From: CAZGAQ01 sp964523405 | GTDB lineage: Bacteria > Planctomycetota > Phycisphaerae > UBA1845 > Fen-1342 | Direction: 5' to 3' | NCBI GenBank assembly: GCA_964523405.1 | Contig: CAZGAQ010000029.1 | Coordinates: 4,713-68,712 of the forward strand | DNA: 64,000 nt | Shown here: one piece after another, positions 1 through 8,611 of the stretch | Layout of the letters: each line of letters begins with the position of its first letter | How positions within the stretch are numbered: the stretch's first letter is position 1 | Position numbers and translations under genes: made by a program | Notes under the pieces: model-generated | Seen by the model: the letters and a program-made list of their open reading frames with translations, nothing else | What the model was told of the DNA's origin: nothing | Database searches by the model: none

Positions 1-398
1 GCATCCTGGAGTTCTTCCCCCCCGACCAGCACGCCTTCATCCGCAGCTCGCTCGCGAACACGCTCAAGGCGATCTGCGCCCAGCGGCTGATCCCGGCGAT
101 CGACCCGAAGGTCTCCCGTGTGCCGGCCTGCGAGGTCCTCCTCGGCGAGGGCATCGTCAAGGAGAAGATCCGCGATGGCGAGGACACGGACCTGCCCGAG
201 ATCATCGCCGGGTCGGTCGAGCAGGGCATGCGCAGTTTCACGATCTCGCTCGCGGAGCTGATCGAGCAGGGCCTGGTGTACATGGACGTGGCGATGGAAT
301 ACGCCCCGAACCGCGACGCGCTCAAGGGCATTATGCAGGGCATCAAGACCTCCGCCCAGACGCTCGTCCACCGCGTCAAGCGCACCGGTACCTCGTAA
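1..398 (+). CDS. PilT/PilU-like type IV pilus retraction ATPase, C-terminal part
   Basis: An open frame enters from the left edge and ends at TAA 396-398, giving about 131 C-terminal residues. The pattern FFPPDQHAFIRSSLANTLKA, then QRLIPA, a middle segment reading VLLGEGIVKEKIRDG, and a final block with GMRSFTISLAELIEQGLVY matches the C-terminal third of PilT-type secretion ATPases. The Walker A and B motifs would lie outside the window. The family is a cytoplasmic hexameric ATPase that powers pilus retraction. PilU or another PilT paralogue cannot be excluded from this part alone. A GTG at 120 is internal and should not be taken as the start, because homologous sequence continues upstream to base 1. 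Confidence 0.8.
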   Translation, partial: ILEFFPPDQHAFIRSSLANTLKAICAQRLIPAIDPKVSRVPACEVLLGEGIVKEKIRDGEDTDLPEIIAGSVEQGMRSFTISLAELIEQGLVYMDVAMEYAPNRDALKGIMQGIKTSAQTLVHRVKRTGTS

Positions 399-438
399 TG
401 CCTGCTACGCCCACGCCCGCTTCGCTCTGTGGACGTAG

Positions 439-455
439 GGTCCGCTGTGCGGACC
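439..455. repeat. Perfect 7-bp hairpin between the ATPase and transporter genes
   Basis: GGTCCGC and GCGGACC are separated by a TGT loop. The hairpin lies 41 bases after the ATPase stop and about 40 bases before the transporter start. No T-tract follows, so a simple intrinsic terminator is not shown. It could be a weak terminator or a copy of a dispersed palindrome. Confidence 0.5.
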
Positions 456-497
456 GGTCGACTCGTTGATCTTCGCCTCCAGCCCCGAGGAGCCCGC

Positions 498-2015
498 ATG
501 TCCCCGTCCACCGACGCCGCGCCCGCGCAGTACGCCCCCCCGCGCCCACGCCGCTTCCCCTGGACCTTCTGGAACTGCAACCTCATCGAGATGTGGGAGC
601 GATTGGCGTACTATACGCTCCGCCCCGTGGCGCCCATCTACATCATGCAGGCGACGGAGCCGGGCGGCCTGCACTTGACCGCCAGTGACAAGGGTTTCAT
701 CTACATGTGGTGGGCGATCTGCCAGTCGTTCCTCCCCATGGTCACCGGCGGGTATGCCGACCGCTACGGCTATAAGCGCACTCTGTTCTTCTCCATCACC
801 ATGAACGTGCTGGGTTACCTGATTATGGCCGGCACGCACAGCTTCGCAGGCTTCCTAATCGGCATCCTCGTCCTGGCCACGGGCACCGCTTTCTTCAAGC
901 CCAGCCTGCAGGCCACGTTGGCCCACAACCTCACGCCGGCCAACTCCTCCATAGGCTGGGGCATCTTCTACTGGGTCGTCAACATCGGCTCGGTCATCGG
1001 CCACTACGTCTCTCCTTTCCTGCTCGGCACGGCGCATACGGCCGGCAGTTGGCGGACGCTCTTCCTGGCCTGCGCCGGCTTCATGGCCGTCAACTACCTG
1101 CTGCTGCTCACGTACAAGGATGTCCCCTCGGGCGCCAGTCAGACCGAAAGTCCCCTGGCCGTGCTGAAACGCACGCTGCGCAACGTCGTCGAGCCGCGCC
1201 TGGCCACCTGGCTCCTCATCATGTCCTGCTTCTGGCTGATGATGTACCAGCTCTGGGACCTGCAGCCGAACTTCATCGAGGACTGGGTCGACAGCCGCAT
1301 GATCGCCGCCCACGTGCCCTTCAACGTCATGCGCGAGGTCGGCCCCGACGGCGCCTGGCGCGTGCCGCAGCAGGTTCTCATCTCACTGAACTCCATGCTG
1401 ATCGTCGCCCTGATGGTCCCGGTCTCCTGGATCGTGCGTCCGATGCGCACGTTGTCCGCGATGGTGATCGGCATGCTCGTCGCGACCGCCGGTCTGCTCG
1501 TGGCCGGCCTGACCGGTAACGGCTGGGTCCTCCTGCTGGGCATCCTGCTCTTCTCTCTCGGCGAGATGCTGACCGGCCCGAAGAAGAGCGAGTATCTAGG
1601 TCTCATCGCCCCGCCCGGAAAGAAAGGTCTGTACCTGGGCTACGTGAACATCCCCGTCGGCATCGGCGTCGGCACCGGCTCGTATATTGCCGGCTACGTG
1701 TACGGCCACTTCGGCGAAAAAGCTACGCTCGCGCTGAAGTACCTCGCCGAGCGGACGCCATTCGGCGCCGGCAAGGGCTGGAACGGCAGCGTGGCGACGC
1801 TTGAGGGCGCGCTGGGAGTCAAACGCAGTGCGGCCATGGCCACGCTGCAGGAGGTCACGGGCCTGGACCCGGAGGCCGCCACGCGGCTCTTGTGGGAAAC
1901 ATACCATCCGCAGTATTCCGTCTGGCTGCCCTTCGCTGCCATCGGCGTCGTGGCCACCATTGCCCTCGCCATCTTCGGCCAAATGGCCAAACGCTGGAAG
2001 GACATGGACGCGTAG
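498..2015 (+). CDS. POT/PTR-type major facilitator transporter
   Basis: A 505-residue polytopic membrane protein. The first helix carries EMWERLAYY (residues about 31-39), which fits the ExxER(F/L)xYY proton-coupling signature of the proton-dependent oligopeptide transporter family. FYWVVNIGSVIG further on fits the second PTR signature. Such proteins import di- or tripeptides or related solutes with protons across the inner membrane; the substrate here is unknown. ATG 498 is chosen because GAGGAG lies 8-13 bases upstream and the family homology begins soon after; a longer reading from 429 adds only non-conserved residues. A loop near residues 415-460, between late helices, is enlarged and hydrophilic. 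It is followed closely by the acyltransferase gene on the same strand. Confidence 0.85.
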   Translation: MSPSTDAAPAQYAPPRPRRFPWTFWNCNLIEMWERLAYYTLRPVAPIYIMQATEPGGLHLTASDKGFIYMWWAICQSFLPMVTGGYADRYGYKRTLFFSITMNVLGYLIMAGTHSFAGFLIGILVLATGTAFFKPSLQATLAHNLTPANSSIGWGIFYWVVNIGSVIGHYVSPFLLGTAHTAGSWRTLFLACAGFMAVNYLLLLTYKDVPSGASQTESPLAVLKRTLRNVVEPRLATWLLIMSCFWLMMYQLWDLQPNFIEDWVDSRMIAAHVPFNVMREVGPDGAWRVPQQVLISLNSMLIVALMVPVSWIVRPMRTLSAMVIGMLVATAGLLVAGLTGNGWVLLLGILLFSLGEMLTGPKKSEYLGLIAPPGKKGLYLGYVNIPVGIGVGTGSYIAGYVYGHFGEKATLALKYLAERTPFGAGKGWNGSVATLEGALGVKRSAAMATLQEVTGLDPEAATRLLWETYHPQYSVWLPFAAIGVVATIALAIFGQMAKRWKDMDA

Positions 2016-2064
2016 GCTCCGCCGCGCAAAACGCGGGCACGGCCCCGCGCGGTAACATGTCGCG

Positions 2065-3054
2065 ATGCCCCGCTGGCTCGTCCGCATCGTGCTCCGCCTT
2101 GGCGACTTCCATCGCCGCATGCTCGGCTTCTACTTTGCCCTTCTGGGCCCACGCCTCGCCTACGCCCTGACCGGCATGCTTGGCCGCCTTGTGTACCGTC
2201 TCCTCCCAGAACTCCAGCAGCGCTGCGTCGGCCAGTGCCGCGCCGCCCTCGCCGGCCGTGTCGACCCCGCGGACGTCCCGCGCATCGCCGCGCAGTCGTG
2301 GCTTCATCGCGTCTGGGGCCTCACCGACCTGGTCCTCGCCGAACGCCTCCTGCACCCCCGCACCTACGCCCGCTACGGCGGGTGCATCCCCGAGCCGCAC
2401 CGGTCCGACTTGCTCGCCGCCCAACGCCGTGGCCAGCCCGCCATCCTCCTCACCGCCTACTACGGGCCCTTCGACCTCCTCCCCGTCTTCCTCGGCTTCA
2501 ACGGCATCCGCGCCGCGGCCGTCTACCGCCCGCACGAGAACCCCGGCTACGATGCCTACCGTCGCCGCGTTCGCGCCCGTAGCGGCTGCGAGCTGGTGCC
2601 CATCGAGCAAGCGATCACGCGCCTGCCCCAAGTGCTCGACGCCGGTGGCTCCATTGCCGTCGTGGCCGACCACCACATGGAGCGGCGCGGTCTGCCGGTG
2701 ACGTTTCTTGGTCTGCCGACGATGGCCGTCCGCACCGTCGGCATCCTCGCCGCCCGGCACCGCGCGGACGTCGTCGTCGCCGGGATCCGCCGCATCGGCC
2801 CGACGTTCCGCTTCGAAATCGTCATCATCGACGTCGCGAAATACCCCATCTGGGCCGACGAGCCCGACCCCGTGACCTACATCACGCAGCGCTATCTCCG
2901 CGGCCTGGAACGCCTCGTGCTACTCGATCCCACGCAGTACTCCTGGGCGCACGCCCGCTGGGGTGAGGATCTCGCGCGACAGCTCGCGGCCGGTGCCAGC
3001 CAAGTCTCAGCGGAATTGCCTCCCGCGCCGAGGGCCATTCCGCCGGGTGGCTGA
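2065..3054 (+). CDS. LpxL/HtrB-like lysophospholipid acyltransferase family protein
   Basis: A 329-residue protein with an N-terminal hydrophobic helix and the overall pattern of lipid A late acyltransferases: RGQPAILLTAYYGPFD near residues 122-137, VYRPHENPGYDAYRRRVR near 153-170, VVADHHMERRGLPVTFLG, then a C-terminal region with TYITQRYLRGLERLV and YSWAHARW. In the family an HX4(D/E) motif supplies the catalytic histidine; here the matching segment reads YYGPFD, so the histidine is a tyrosine. The expected role is transfer of an acyl chain to a membrane glycolipid or phospholipid, but catalysis is uncertain because of this substitution. The gene starts 49 bases after the transporter stop and may be cotranscribed. 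Confidence 0.75.
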   Translation: MPRWLVRIVLRLGDFHRRMLGFYFALLGPRLAYALTGMLGRLVYRLLPELQQRCVGQCRAALAGRVDPADVPRIAAQSWLHRVWGLTDLVLAERLLHPRTYARYGGCIPEPHRSDLLAAQRRGQPAILLTAYYGPFDLLPVFLGFNGIRAAAVYRPHENPGYDAYRRRVRARSGCELVPIEQAITRLPQVLDAGGSIAVVADHHMERRGLPVTFLGLPTMAVRTVGILAARHRADVVVAGIRRIGPTFRFEIVIIDVAKYPIWADEPDPVTYITQRYLRGLERLVLLDPTQYSWAHARWGEDLARQLAAGASQVSAELPPAPRAIPPGG

Positions 3055-3511
3055 GTACGGGCCGTCTCAGTCCAGCGTGTCGTCGGCACCGCTGACTCCA
3101 GAGCCACAGGCTGCCGGACACGATGAAAGCCAGCAGTGACCCCCACGTCATGAGGATGCCGCGAAGCGGCGCACGGGGGGACAGGAACAGGAAGGCGAGG
3201 GCCAGCACCGCGTAGCCCACTCGATGCTTGCGCCAGACGTACAGTGGTATGCTTGCGAGACCGTCGCCCGGTTGAGATAGGCGGCGCTCTTGCTTGCCAT
3301 AGTCGGGGTCGTGACGGGCCGACGCCGCGGTTGGACGCGGACCCTGCCCAATCGTACCGCGGTTACCCAGCGCGGTTGCGCCAATGGCGCGTTGCCTCGT
3401 AGCGTTAGGCCTCTGCCTGCCCCGAACGAATCTGAGGGTACCTGACGCAGAATTCCTGTTCCCGAGCACCACCCCTGAAGCGAGATCACTTTGTTGGGCA
3501 ACAGGACGCAA
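2882..3511 (-). CDS. Doubtful small membrane protein or fragment
   Basis: A minus-strand frame in the gap between the converging acyltransferase and kinase genes. Only its middle (about 3075-3310) looks protein-like: a basic segment with IPLYVWRKHRVGYAV, then two hydrophobic stretches with LALAFLFLS and GSLLAFIVSGSLWLW, then RCRR. The first 65 residues and the last 60, which run antisense into the acyltransferase gene, look like noncoding translation. No good ribosome site was found. It may be a decayed two-helix membrane protein whose real stop was lost to a frameshift. Nothing else is recognisable in 3055-3554. Confidence 0.25.
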   Translation of the reverse strand: MRPVAQQSDLASGVVLGNRNSASGTLRFVRGRQRPNATRQRAIGATALGNRGTIGQGPRPTAASARHDPDYGKQERRLSQPGDGLASIPLYVWRKHRVGYAVLALAFLFLSPRAPLRGILMTWGSLLAFIVSGSLWLWSQRCRRHAGLRRPVLSHPAEWPSAREAIPLRLGWHRPRAVARDPHPSGRAPRSTAWDRVARGVPGRGDSAA

Positions 3512-3554
3512 CCAGAATTCGTGCCCCGAAACCAGCGCTGCGCATTGCGGAACT

Positions 3555-5291
3555 TCACTCCCCCGCCGTCGGGGCCGGAAGAGTTAGCTCGACCAGAAAG
3601 CACTGGTCGGGGCTGACGCGGGCTTCCGCCGTGCCGCCCATGGCCTCCATGGCGCGGCGCACGAGGGTGAGCCCCAGGCCGCAGTTCAGGCCGGTGCGGC
3701 TGCGGGCGGCGTCCGCGCGCCAGAAGCGGTCGAAAACGCGGGCGACGTCGGCGGGACCGAGTGTGCAGCCGGTGTTGGCAATCGTGAGGACGCCATGCGG
3801 GCCGGCGGGGCGGAACGTGACGGTGATGCTGCCGTGGTCGGGCGTGTACTCGGCGGCGTTGGCGAGCACGTTGGCGAGGACGACATCGACGAGTTTGGGG
3901 TCGGCGCCGACGACGGCGTCCGTGGGGCAGTCGTTCGCAAACAGGAGGCCGCGGGCGGCGGCACGGTCGCGCTGGACCGACCAGTGCTGCACGATCAGGG
4001 GGTAGAGCGGCGTGGTTTCGAGCTGGGGCCGCACCTGGCCGGCTTCCAGGCGGGCGAGGACGAGGAGGCGTTCGATCAGCTCCTGCAGCGTGCGAATCGC
4101 GTCCTGCGTCTCGGCGAGTGCCTGGCGGTATTCCTCGGGGCTGCGGGCGCGGCTGAGCGTGATGTCCGTGATGGCCCGGATTTCGGCGACGGGGGTGCGC
4201 AGCTCGTGGGCGACGTCGGCCGTCAGGGCGCGCTCGCGCTCGAACGCTTCGTCCAGGCGGGCGAGCAGGCCGTTGAGCTGCTGGACGACGGGCTCGATCT
4301 CGCGCGGGGCGCCACCGCCGGCCAGACGCTGCTTGAGGCCGGTCTCGTCCAGGGTGGCGATCTTGCGGGCGACGACGGCGAGCGGCTGCAGGCCGCGACT
4401 AACGACGAGCCAGGCCACGCCGCCGGCGACGGCCATGGTTCCAACGGAAGTGGCCAGGAGAAGCACGCCCAGGAAACGCAGTTGGCGCTCGAGCTCGGCG
4501 ATGCCGGCGGCGACGACGGCGGTCAGGCGCGCGGGGGCCTCGCGGCGTGCCCACGGGGCGCCGGCGGGTAGGGGGTACTGCAGGGCGACGGCGCGCCCGT
4601 CGGCGCCATCCGGGAGCGTGATGTTCTCAAAGCGCGGGCGTCCCGGCAGCGTGTTCAGGCAGGGCAGGTCCGCGCCCTCGAGGAGGGGCGAGCGGATGAC
4701 ACGCTCGCCAGGGCCGCGCCGCCGCCAGTCTTCCGGTGGTTCCGGCGGCGGGCGGGGGACTTGCAGATCCGGCCGATTCGGGTCGAGGCGCCACGGCTCA
4801 GGCGGCCGGCGATCTTCGCGGGCGGGGCGCGGACCGGGCTCACGGGGGGGGCCCTCGAGATCGTCGGGCGCGCGGAAGCCTGGCTCGCGCGCGGGGCGCT
4901 CGAGGTCACCGGGCGCGCTCGGACCGGGCTCGCGCGGCGGGCGCTCGAGATCGCCCGGCGCGCGGAAGCCGAACTCGTTGAGGTCCGCGTTGGGGTCCGG
5001 CGGGGCCAGGGGGATGTTGATGGGCTGATCGCTCCAGAACTGGAACAGCGCGCCCTGGCGAATCTGACCGGCGGGCAGGCGGCCAAGGCCTTCGCTGTCA
5101 AACCACGTGCCGAACGGGCCGGGGTGGAACAGCAGCGCCAGCGCGTTGGCACTGTTCAGGAGCGTATCATCGAACGCGCGGTAGAGCTGCCGGCGCTGCA
5201 CCGTGTAGATCGTTGTGCTGGCGGCGACGAGCAGCAGCAGCATGCCCAGCAGCATACCGACGATCAGACGGGAGCGCAACGAGCGCATCAT
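3555..5291 (-). CDS. Two-component sensor histidine kinase with a proline-rich sensor region
   Basis: A 578-residue membrane kinase. Helix 1 spans residues about 8-29, a periplasmic region about 30-270, helix 2 about 273-298, then HAMP, HisKA with phosphoacceptor H362 in DVAHELRTP, and HATPase with N478 in LANAAEY and a GLGLTL G-box. The kinase would phosphorylate the OmpR-type regulator upstream (5288-5962), whose stop overlaps this start as ATGA, so the two are translationally coupled. The periplasmic region holds three imperfect copies of a 15-residue Pro/Arg/Glu unit (residues 109-154) and further proline-rich sequence to about 190, unusual for a sensor. The stimulus is unknown; metals or cell-envelope stress are possible but not shown. 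Confidence 0.9.
   Translation of the reverse strand: MMRSLRSRLIVGMLLGMLLLLVAASTTIYTVQRRQLYRAFDDTLLNSANALALLFHPGPFGTWFDSEGLGRLPAGQIRQGALFQFWSDQPINIPLAPPDPNADLNEFGFRAPGDLERPPREPGPSAPGDLERPAREPGFRAPDDLEGPPREPGPRPAREDRRPPEPWRLDPNRPDLQVPRPPPEPPEDWRRRGPGERVIRSPLLEGADLPCLNTLPGRPRFENITLPDGADGRAVALQYPLPAGAPWARREAPARLTAVVAAGIAELERQLRFLGVLLLATSVGTMAVAGGVAWLVVSRGLQPLAVVARKIATLDETGLKQRLAGGGAPREIEPVVQQLNGLLARLDEAFERERALTADVAHELRTPVAEIRAITDITLSRARSPEEYRQALAETQDAIRTLQELIERLLVLARLEAGQVRPQLETTPLYPLIVQHWSVQRDRAAARGLLFANDCPTDAVVGADPKLVDVVLANVLANAAEYTPDHGSITVTFRPAGPHGVLTIANTGCTLGPADVARVFDRFWRADAARSRTGLNCGLGLTLVRRAMEAMGGTAEARVSPDQCFLVELTLPAPTAGE
4830..4967 (-). repeat. Three 15-residue repeats inside the kinase sensor domain
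   Basis: The encoded units read FRAPGDLERPPREPG, SAPGDLERPAREPG and FRAPDDLEGPPREPG. The DNA copies are similar enough for repeat number to vary by slippage or unequal recombination. The unit is strongly charged and proline-rich, so it is probably extended or disordered in the periplasm. Confidence 0.8.
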
Positions 5292-5962
5292 GTCGCGGTT
5301 CCCAGTACATACCCCAGACCACGGCGCGTCTGGATCAGGCTCTTCTCGCCGGGGCGATCGAGCTTGCGTCGCAGCGCCCCGATATAGACATCCACGACAT
5401 TGCTGGCCGTTTCCGAGCCGAAGTCGTAAAGGTGTTCCCAGATATCCGTGCGGCTGACGGTTTCACCCGCGCGGCGGGCCAGGTACTCGAGCAGCTTGTA
5501 TTCCATGGCACGCAGCTCGATCTCCCGCGCGCCGCGCCAGACCTGGCGCTTGGCCGGATCGATGCGCAGGTCGCCCACCGCGATGTCGGCGCTATGCTGG
5601 CCGTAGCCGCGGCGAACCAAGGCGCGCACCCGGGCGAGGAGTTCCTCGAAGGCGAAAGGCTTGGTGAGATAGTCGTCAGCGCCGCGGTCGAGGCCGCGCA
5701 CCCGATCCGGCACCGTGTCCTTGGCGGTCAGGATGAGAACCTGGTCCTGGCGGCCGGCCTCGCGCAGCTGGCGCAGGATGGACAGCCCGTCGACGCCGGG
5801 GAGCATCAGATCGAGGATGATGACGTCGTACACGTTGCCCTGGGTGTACCAGAGCCCCTCGTTGCCATCCGCGGCGGCATCGACGACGAAGTCCGCCTCC
5901 TTAAGGCCCTTCTGCAGCCAGTTCCGCAGACGCTCCTGATCTTCGATGACAAGCACACGCAT
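5288..5962 (-). CDS. OmpR/PhoB-family response regulator
   Basis: 224 residues. The receiver domain (about 1-115) has the acidic pair in VIEDQER, the phosphoacceptor aspartate in IILDLMLPG, a conserved threonine in ILTAKD and lysine in DYLTKPF. A winged-helix DNA-binding domain (about 125-220) ends with YIGALRRKLDRPG and TRRGLGYVL, typical of OmpR-class regulators. The start is the ATG at 5960-5962 (MRVLVIEDQE); a longer open frame upstream has no receiver homology. It is the partner of the downstream kinase by ATGA overlap. A neighbouring EF-hand membrane-protein gene ends 74 bases upstream on the same strand. Target genes cannot be read from the sequence. Confidence 0.93.
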   Translation of the reverse strand: MRVLVIEDQERLRNWLQKGLKEADFVVDAAADGNEGLWYTQGNVYDVIILDLMLPGVDGLSILRQLREAGRQDQVLILTAKDTVPDRVRGLDRGADDYLTKPFAFEELLARVRALVRRGYGQHSADIAVGDLRIDPAKRQVWRGAREIELRAMEYKLLEYLARRAGETVSRTDIWEHLYDFGSETASNVVDVYIGALRRKLDRPGEKSLIQTRRGLGYVLGTAT

Positions 5963-6036
5963 GGGGTACTGCTCTTTCTGCGCGGACGTGCTCGAGGCCG
6001 GCGGCGCGTCACAGCCCGGCGCCGGCATCATAGCAC

Positions 6037-8598
6037 TCACGGACCTCCGGGGGGGCCGGGCGGCGGGAGATTGCCGCGCTGCGGATCGCCGAACTGCGGC
6101 GGCGGCCCGAGCACGGCCTCCAGGCCGCGCGAGATGGCGGCGGCGTCCAGCTTGCCCTGACTGCTCGTGTCCCAGTCGCGAAACCACTGCCCCAGCGCGG
6201 CCGCCAGCTCCGCTGGCGTGATGGCGTCGTCGTGGTTCGTATCACAGGCCGCGAAAACCCGCTCGGCGAGGAAGAAGACGGGGCCGAACATCGGCATGTC
6301 CGGCGGAGGCGGGGGTTCGTCGGCTTCCACGCTGCCGAGGATCGAACGCACGCCCTGCGCGATTTCCTCTTGAGTCAACGTGCCCGTGTGATCCGTGTCC
6401 CAAGTCTCCGACCAGCGCGTCGCGAGCGTACCGAATTCCTCCGCCGTGGCGGTGCCGTTCCGATCCGCGTCGGCCGTCCGGAGTAACCCCTCCGCCAGGG
6501 CCTGCTTGGGATCTGGATTCGGGCCACCGAACCCGGGGCCACCGGGTGCCCCCGGCCCGCCATCCCAGCGCTGCTGAGGAGGCTGCGGTGGATTGCACAG
6601 CTCCGCCACCGCGATTTGCGTCAGCGGCGCGAGGCAGGCGCCGGCCATCAACAGGCCCAGGATCGCGGCCACACGGCGGACGCGCTGGTGCCGTGCCGGC
6701 AGGAAGTCAATGAGCGTCAGGAGCAGGCCGACGGCCGCCATCGTCACCAGCAGCGGCAGGCTGACGCCCGGCTTGAGCGGCTCGCGCGCGTGCACTACCG
6801 GGGCCGTGTTGCGATAGAGCGTGCCGTATTCGTTCTCGAAGACCTGCTCAAAGCCGCCGGGCGGAGACGACGCGCCGCCGAACCCCCCCGGGCCGGGACC
6901 GCCGCCTCCGGAGAGCACCACGAAGAAGTCGCATTCCTGCGGCCCGGTCCGACCGGTCTCCGAGCGCACATCGCGCAGAATGCCGCCCGAGGTCCAGCGG
7001 CCGGTGACGCCGACCAGCATCGACGCGGCGGGGCCGTCGTTCATGTAGATGACGTCGCCGAGCTTCACGTGGGCCTGGACTGCGGCGAAGAAAGCGTCGG
7101 CACCGGCGCGCGTGAGCAGGTCCCCGCCGGGACCGCCGCCGCCACCCGGACCGCCAGGCATGCCGCCGCCGCGGGCACCGGGGCCACCGGGCGCGCCAGG
7201 ACCGATCTGAACCGGCCCGGTCTGCCGCCCGGGGCCCACGGTGCGGTCCGGTCCTGCCGGCGCTGCAGGACCGGTGTTGCGGCCGGAGCGCGTGGCGCGT
7301 CCAAGCCCCTGTCGTCCACCGAACTGGGGACCGGCGCCCGGACCCGGGCCGGGCATCCCCCCCATGCCCATGCCGGTGCCGGCGCCGCCATAGACCTCGA
7401 AGAGCTTGGAGAGGGCTCCCGGCTGAATCGTGAGGCGCAGGTTGGCCAGCGAACTCCGCAGACCGCTGCGCTCGCGCTCGCTGCCGGGCGCGCTCGCACT
7501 GGCCCGGCCGGGGCCGCCGGGCGGGCCGCCGCTGCGGGGCAACGGCATTTCCAGCGCGGGGTAGACCAGGAGGGCAAACGTGGCGAGAGCGATCGAAAGC
7601 ACCTGCGCCGCGGTGCGCCAGCGGAAACGCTGTTCCAGGCAGCGCCCGAGTTCGGCGAGGCCGTACCCCGCGAGGCAGGCCAGCGGCCAGTGGATATTGA
7701 AGGCGAAGAACCGACCACCGAAGCCCATCGGGAAGACCACGGCAAAACCGAGGAGGGCGCCGACCAGGCCGAGGGCCGGTCCGCGTCGGATGATCAGCGC
7801 CGGGATGGCCACCGCGGTCAGGCCCAACAACAAGACGCCGAGGTTGACACCCCCTACGCCGAAACCGGCGAGGGAGACGTCACCGCCGGTGCGGCTGTCT
7901 GGCAGAAAGGCGCGGTTGGCCCAGATGTGCGCGAGCCAGGGAGTGTATAGCAGCACGGGGATCGCGGCGGCCAGCAGGCCGGCCAGGAGTTTCTTGCGGC
8001 GGAGCAGCGCATTGATGACCAGGGCGGGGGTCAGGAACAGTCCGATGGGGTGCATCGTGATTGTCACGAAGGTCACCGCGGCGCAGGCGAGGAAGTGCTC
8101 CGTTTCCAGGGCGAGCAGCGCCAGCGGGGCGAGGACCATGACGCCCGCCACCGCGTTGAAGGTGGCCTGGGTCCAGAAGAACGCGTACGGGCCGCACAGC
8201 AGGATGAGGGCGAACAGCGCCCCACGCGGGCCGCTGACACGGCGCAGCCAGAGCCACGTAGTGAGCAGGCAACCGCCGTAGCAGGTGGCGCTGACCAGCG
8301 TGACGAACACGCGCGGGGAGAGTCCCGCAAACGTCAGGAAGTACCCGATGACGTGCAGCGCGGGGGGGTAGATGTGCACGCGGCCACCGGGCGCCATCTC
8401 CCAGAAGGCACGCGGCGTAATGCCGCCGGCCTGTGCGAAGCCCGAGATGACACCCATGTGGTAGAAGGTGTCGATGAAGAGCGGGTAGAGACGCCAGCTC
8501 GCGGCCGTCGCGAGAGCCACGATCAGGAGCAGGGCCACCGCGCCGCAGTTGCAGAAGCGCCGAACGCGTGAGCTGTCCCATTCGGTCGGCAGGTTCAT
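6037..8598 (-). CDS. GT39-like multi-pass membrane protein with Gly/Pro-rich linker and C-terminal EF-hands
   Basis: An 853-residue protein. Residues 1-365 hold about ten hydrophobic segments, with DTFYHMG in the first periplasmic loop and HIYPPALHVIGYF, resembling membrane glycosyltransferases or mannosyltransferase-like proteins of the GT39/PMT type. Residues about 370-500 form a Gly/Pro-rich linker. A soluble piece with ADAFFAAVQAHVKLGDVIY follows, then two more helices (near 625-680). Four EF-hand-like loops end the protein: DADRNGTATAEEF (710), DTDHTGTLTQEEI (734), DTNHDDAITPAEL (786) and a weaker DTSSQGKLDAAAI (810). Calcium binding is expected for the first three. The start lies 13 bases after the stop of the 985-residue fusion gene upstream, implying one operon. 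The sugar donor and acceptor are unknown. Confidence 0.7.
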   Translation of the reverse strand: MNLPTEWDSSRVRRFCNCGAVALLLIVALATAASWRLYPLFIDTFYHMGVISGFAQAGGITPRAFWEMAPGGRVHIYPPALHVIGYFLTFAGLSPRVFVTLVSATCYGGCLLTTWLWLRRVSGPRGALFALILLCGPYAFFWTQATFNAVAGVMVLAPLALLALETEHFLACAAVTFVTITMHPIGLFLTPALVINALLRRKKLLAGLLAAAIPVLLYTPWLAHIWANRAFLPDSRTGGDVSLAGFGVGGVNLGVLLLGLTAVAIPALIIRRGPALGLVGALLGFAVVFPMGFGGRFFAFNIHWPLACLAGYGLAELGRCLEQRFRWRTAAQVLSIALATFALLVYPALEMPLPRSGGPPGGPGRASASAPGSERERSGLRSSLANLRLTIQPGALSKLFEVYGGAGTGMGMGGMPGPGPGAGPQFGGRQGLGRATRSGRNTGPAAPAGPDRTVGPGRQTGPVQIGPGAPGGPGARGGGMPGGPGGGGGPGGDLLTRAGADAFFAAVQAHVKLGDVIYMNDGPAASMLVGVTGRWTSGGILRDVRSETGRTGPQECDFFVVLSGGGGPGPGGFGGASSPPGGFEQVFENEYGTLYRNTAPVVHAREPLKPGVSLPLLVTMAAVGLLLTLIDFLPARHQRVRRVAAILGLLMAGACLAPLTQIAVAELCNPPQPPQQRWDGGPGAPGGPGFGGPNPDPKQALAEGLLRTADADRNGTATAEEFGTLATRWSETWDTDHTGTLTQEEIAQGVRSILGSVEADEPPPPPDMPMFGPVFFLAERVFAACDTNHDDAITPAELAAALGQWFRDWDTSSQGKLDAAAISRGLEAVLGPPPQFGDPQRGNLPPPGPPGGP

Positions 8599-8611
8599 AC
8601 CCGGTTGCTCC

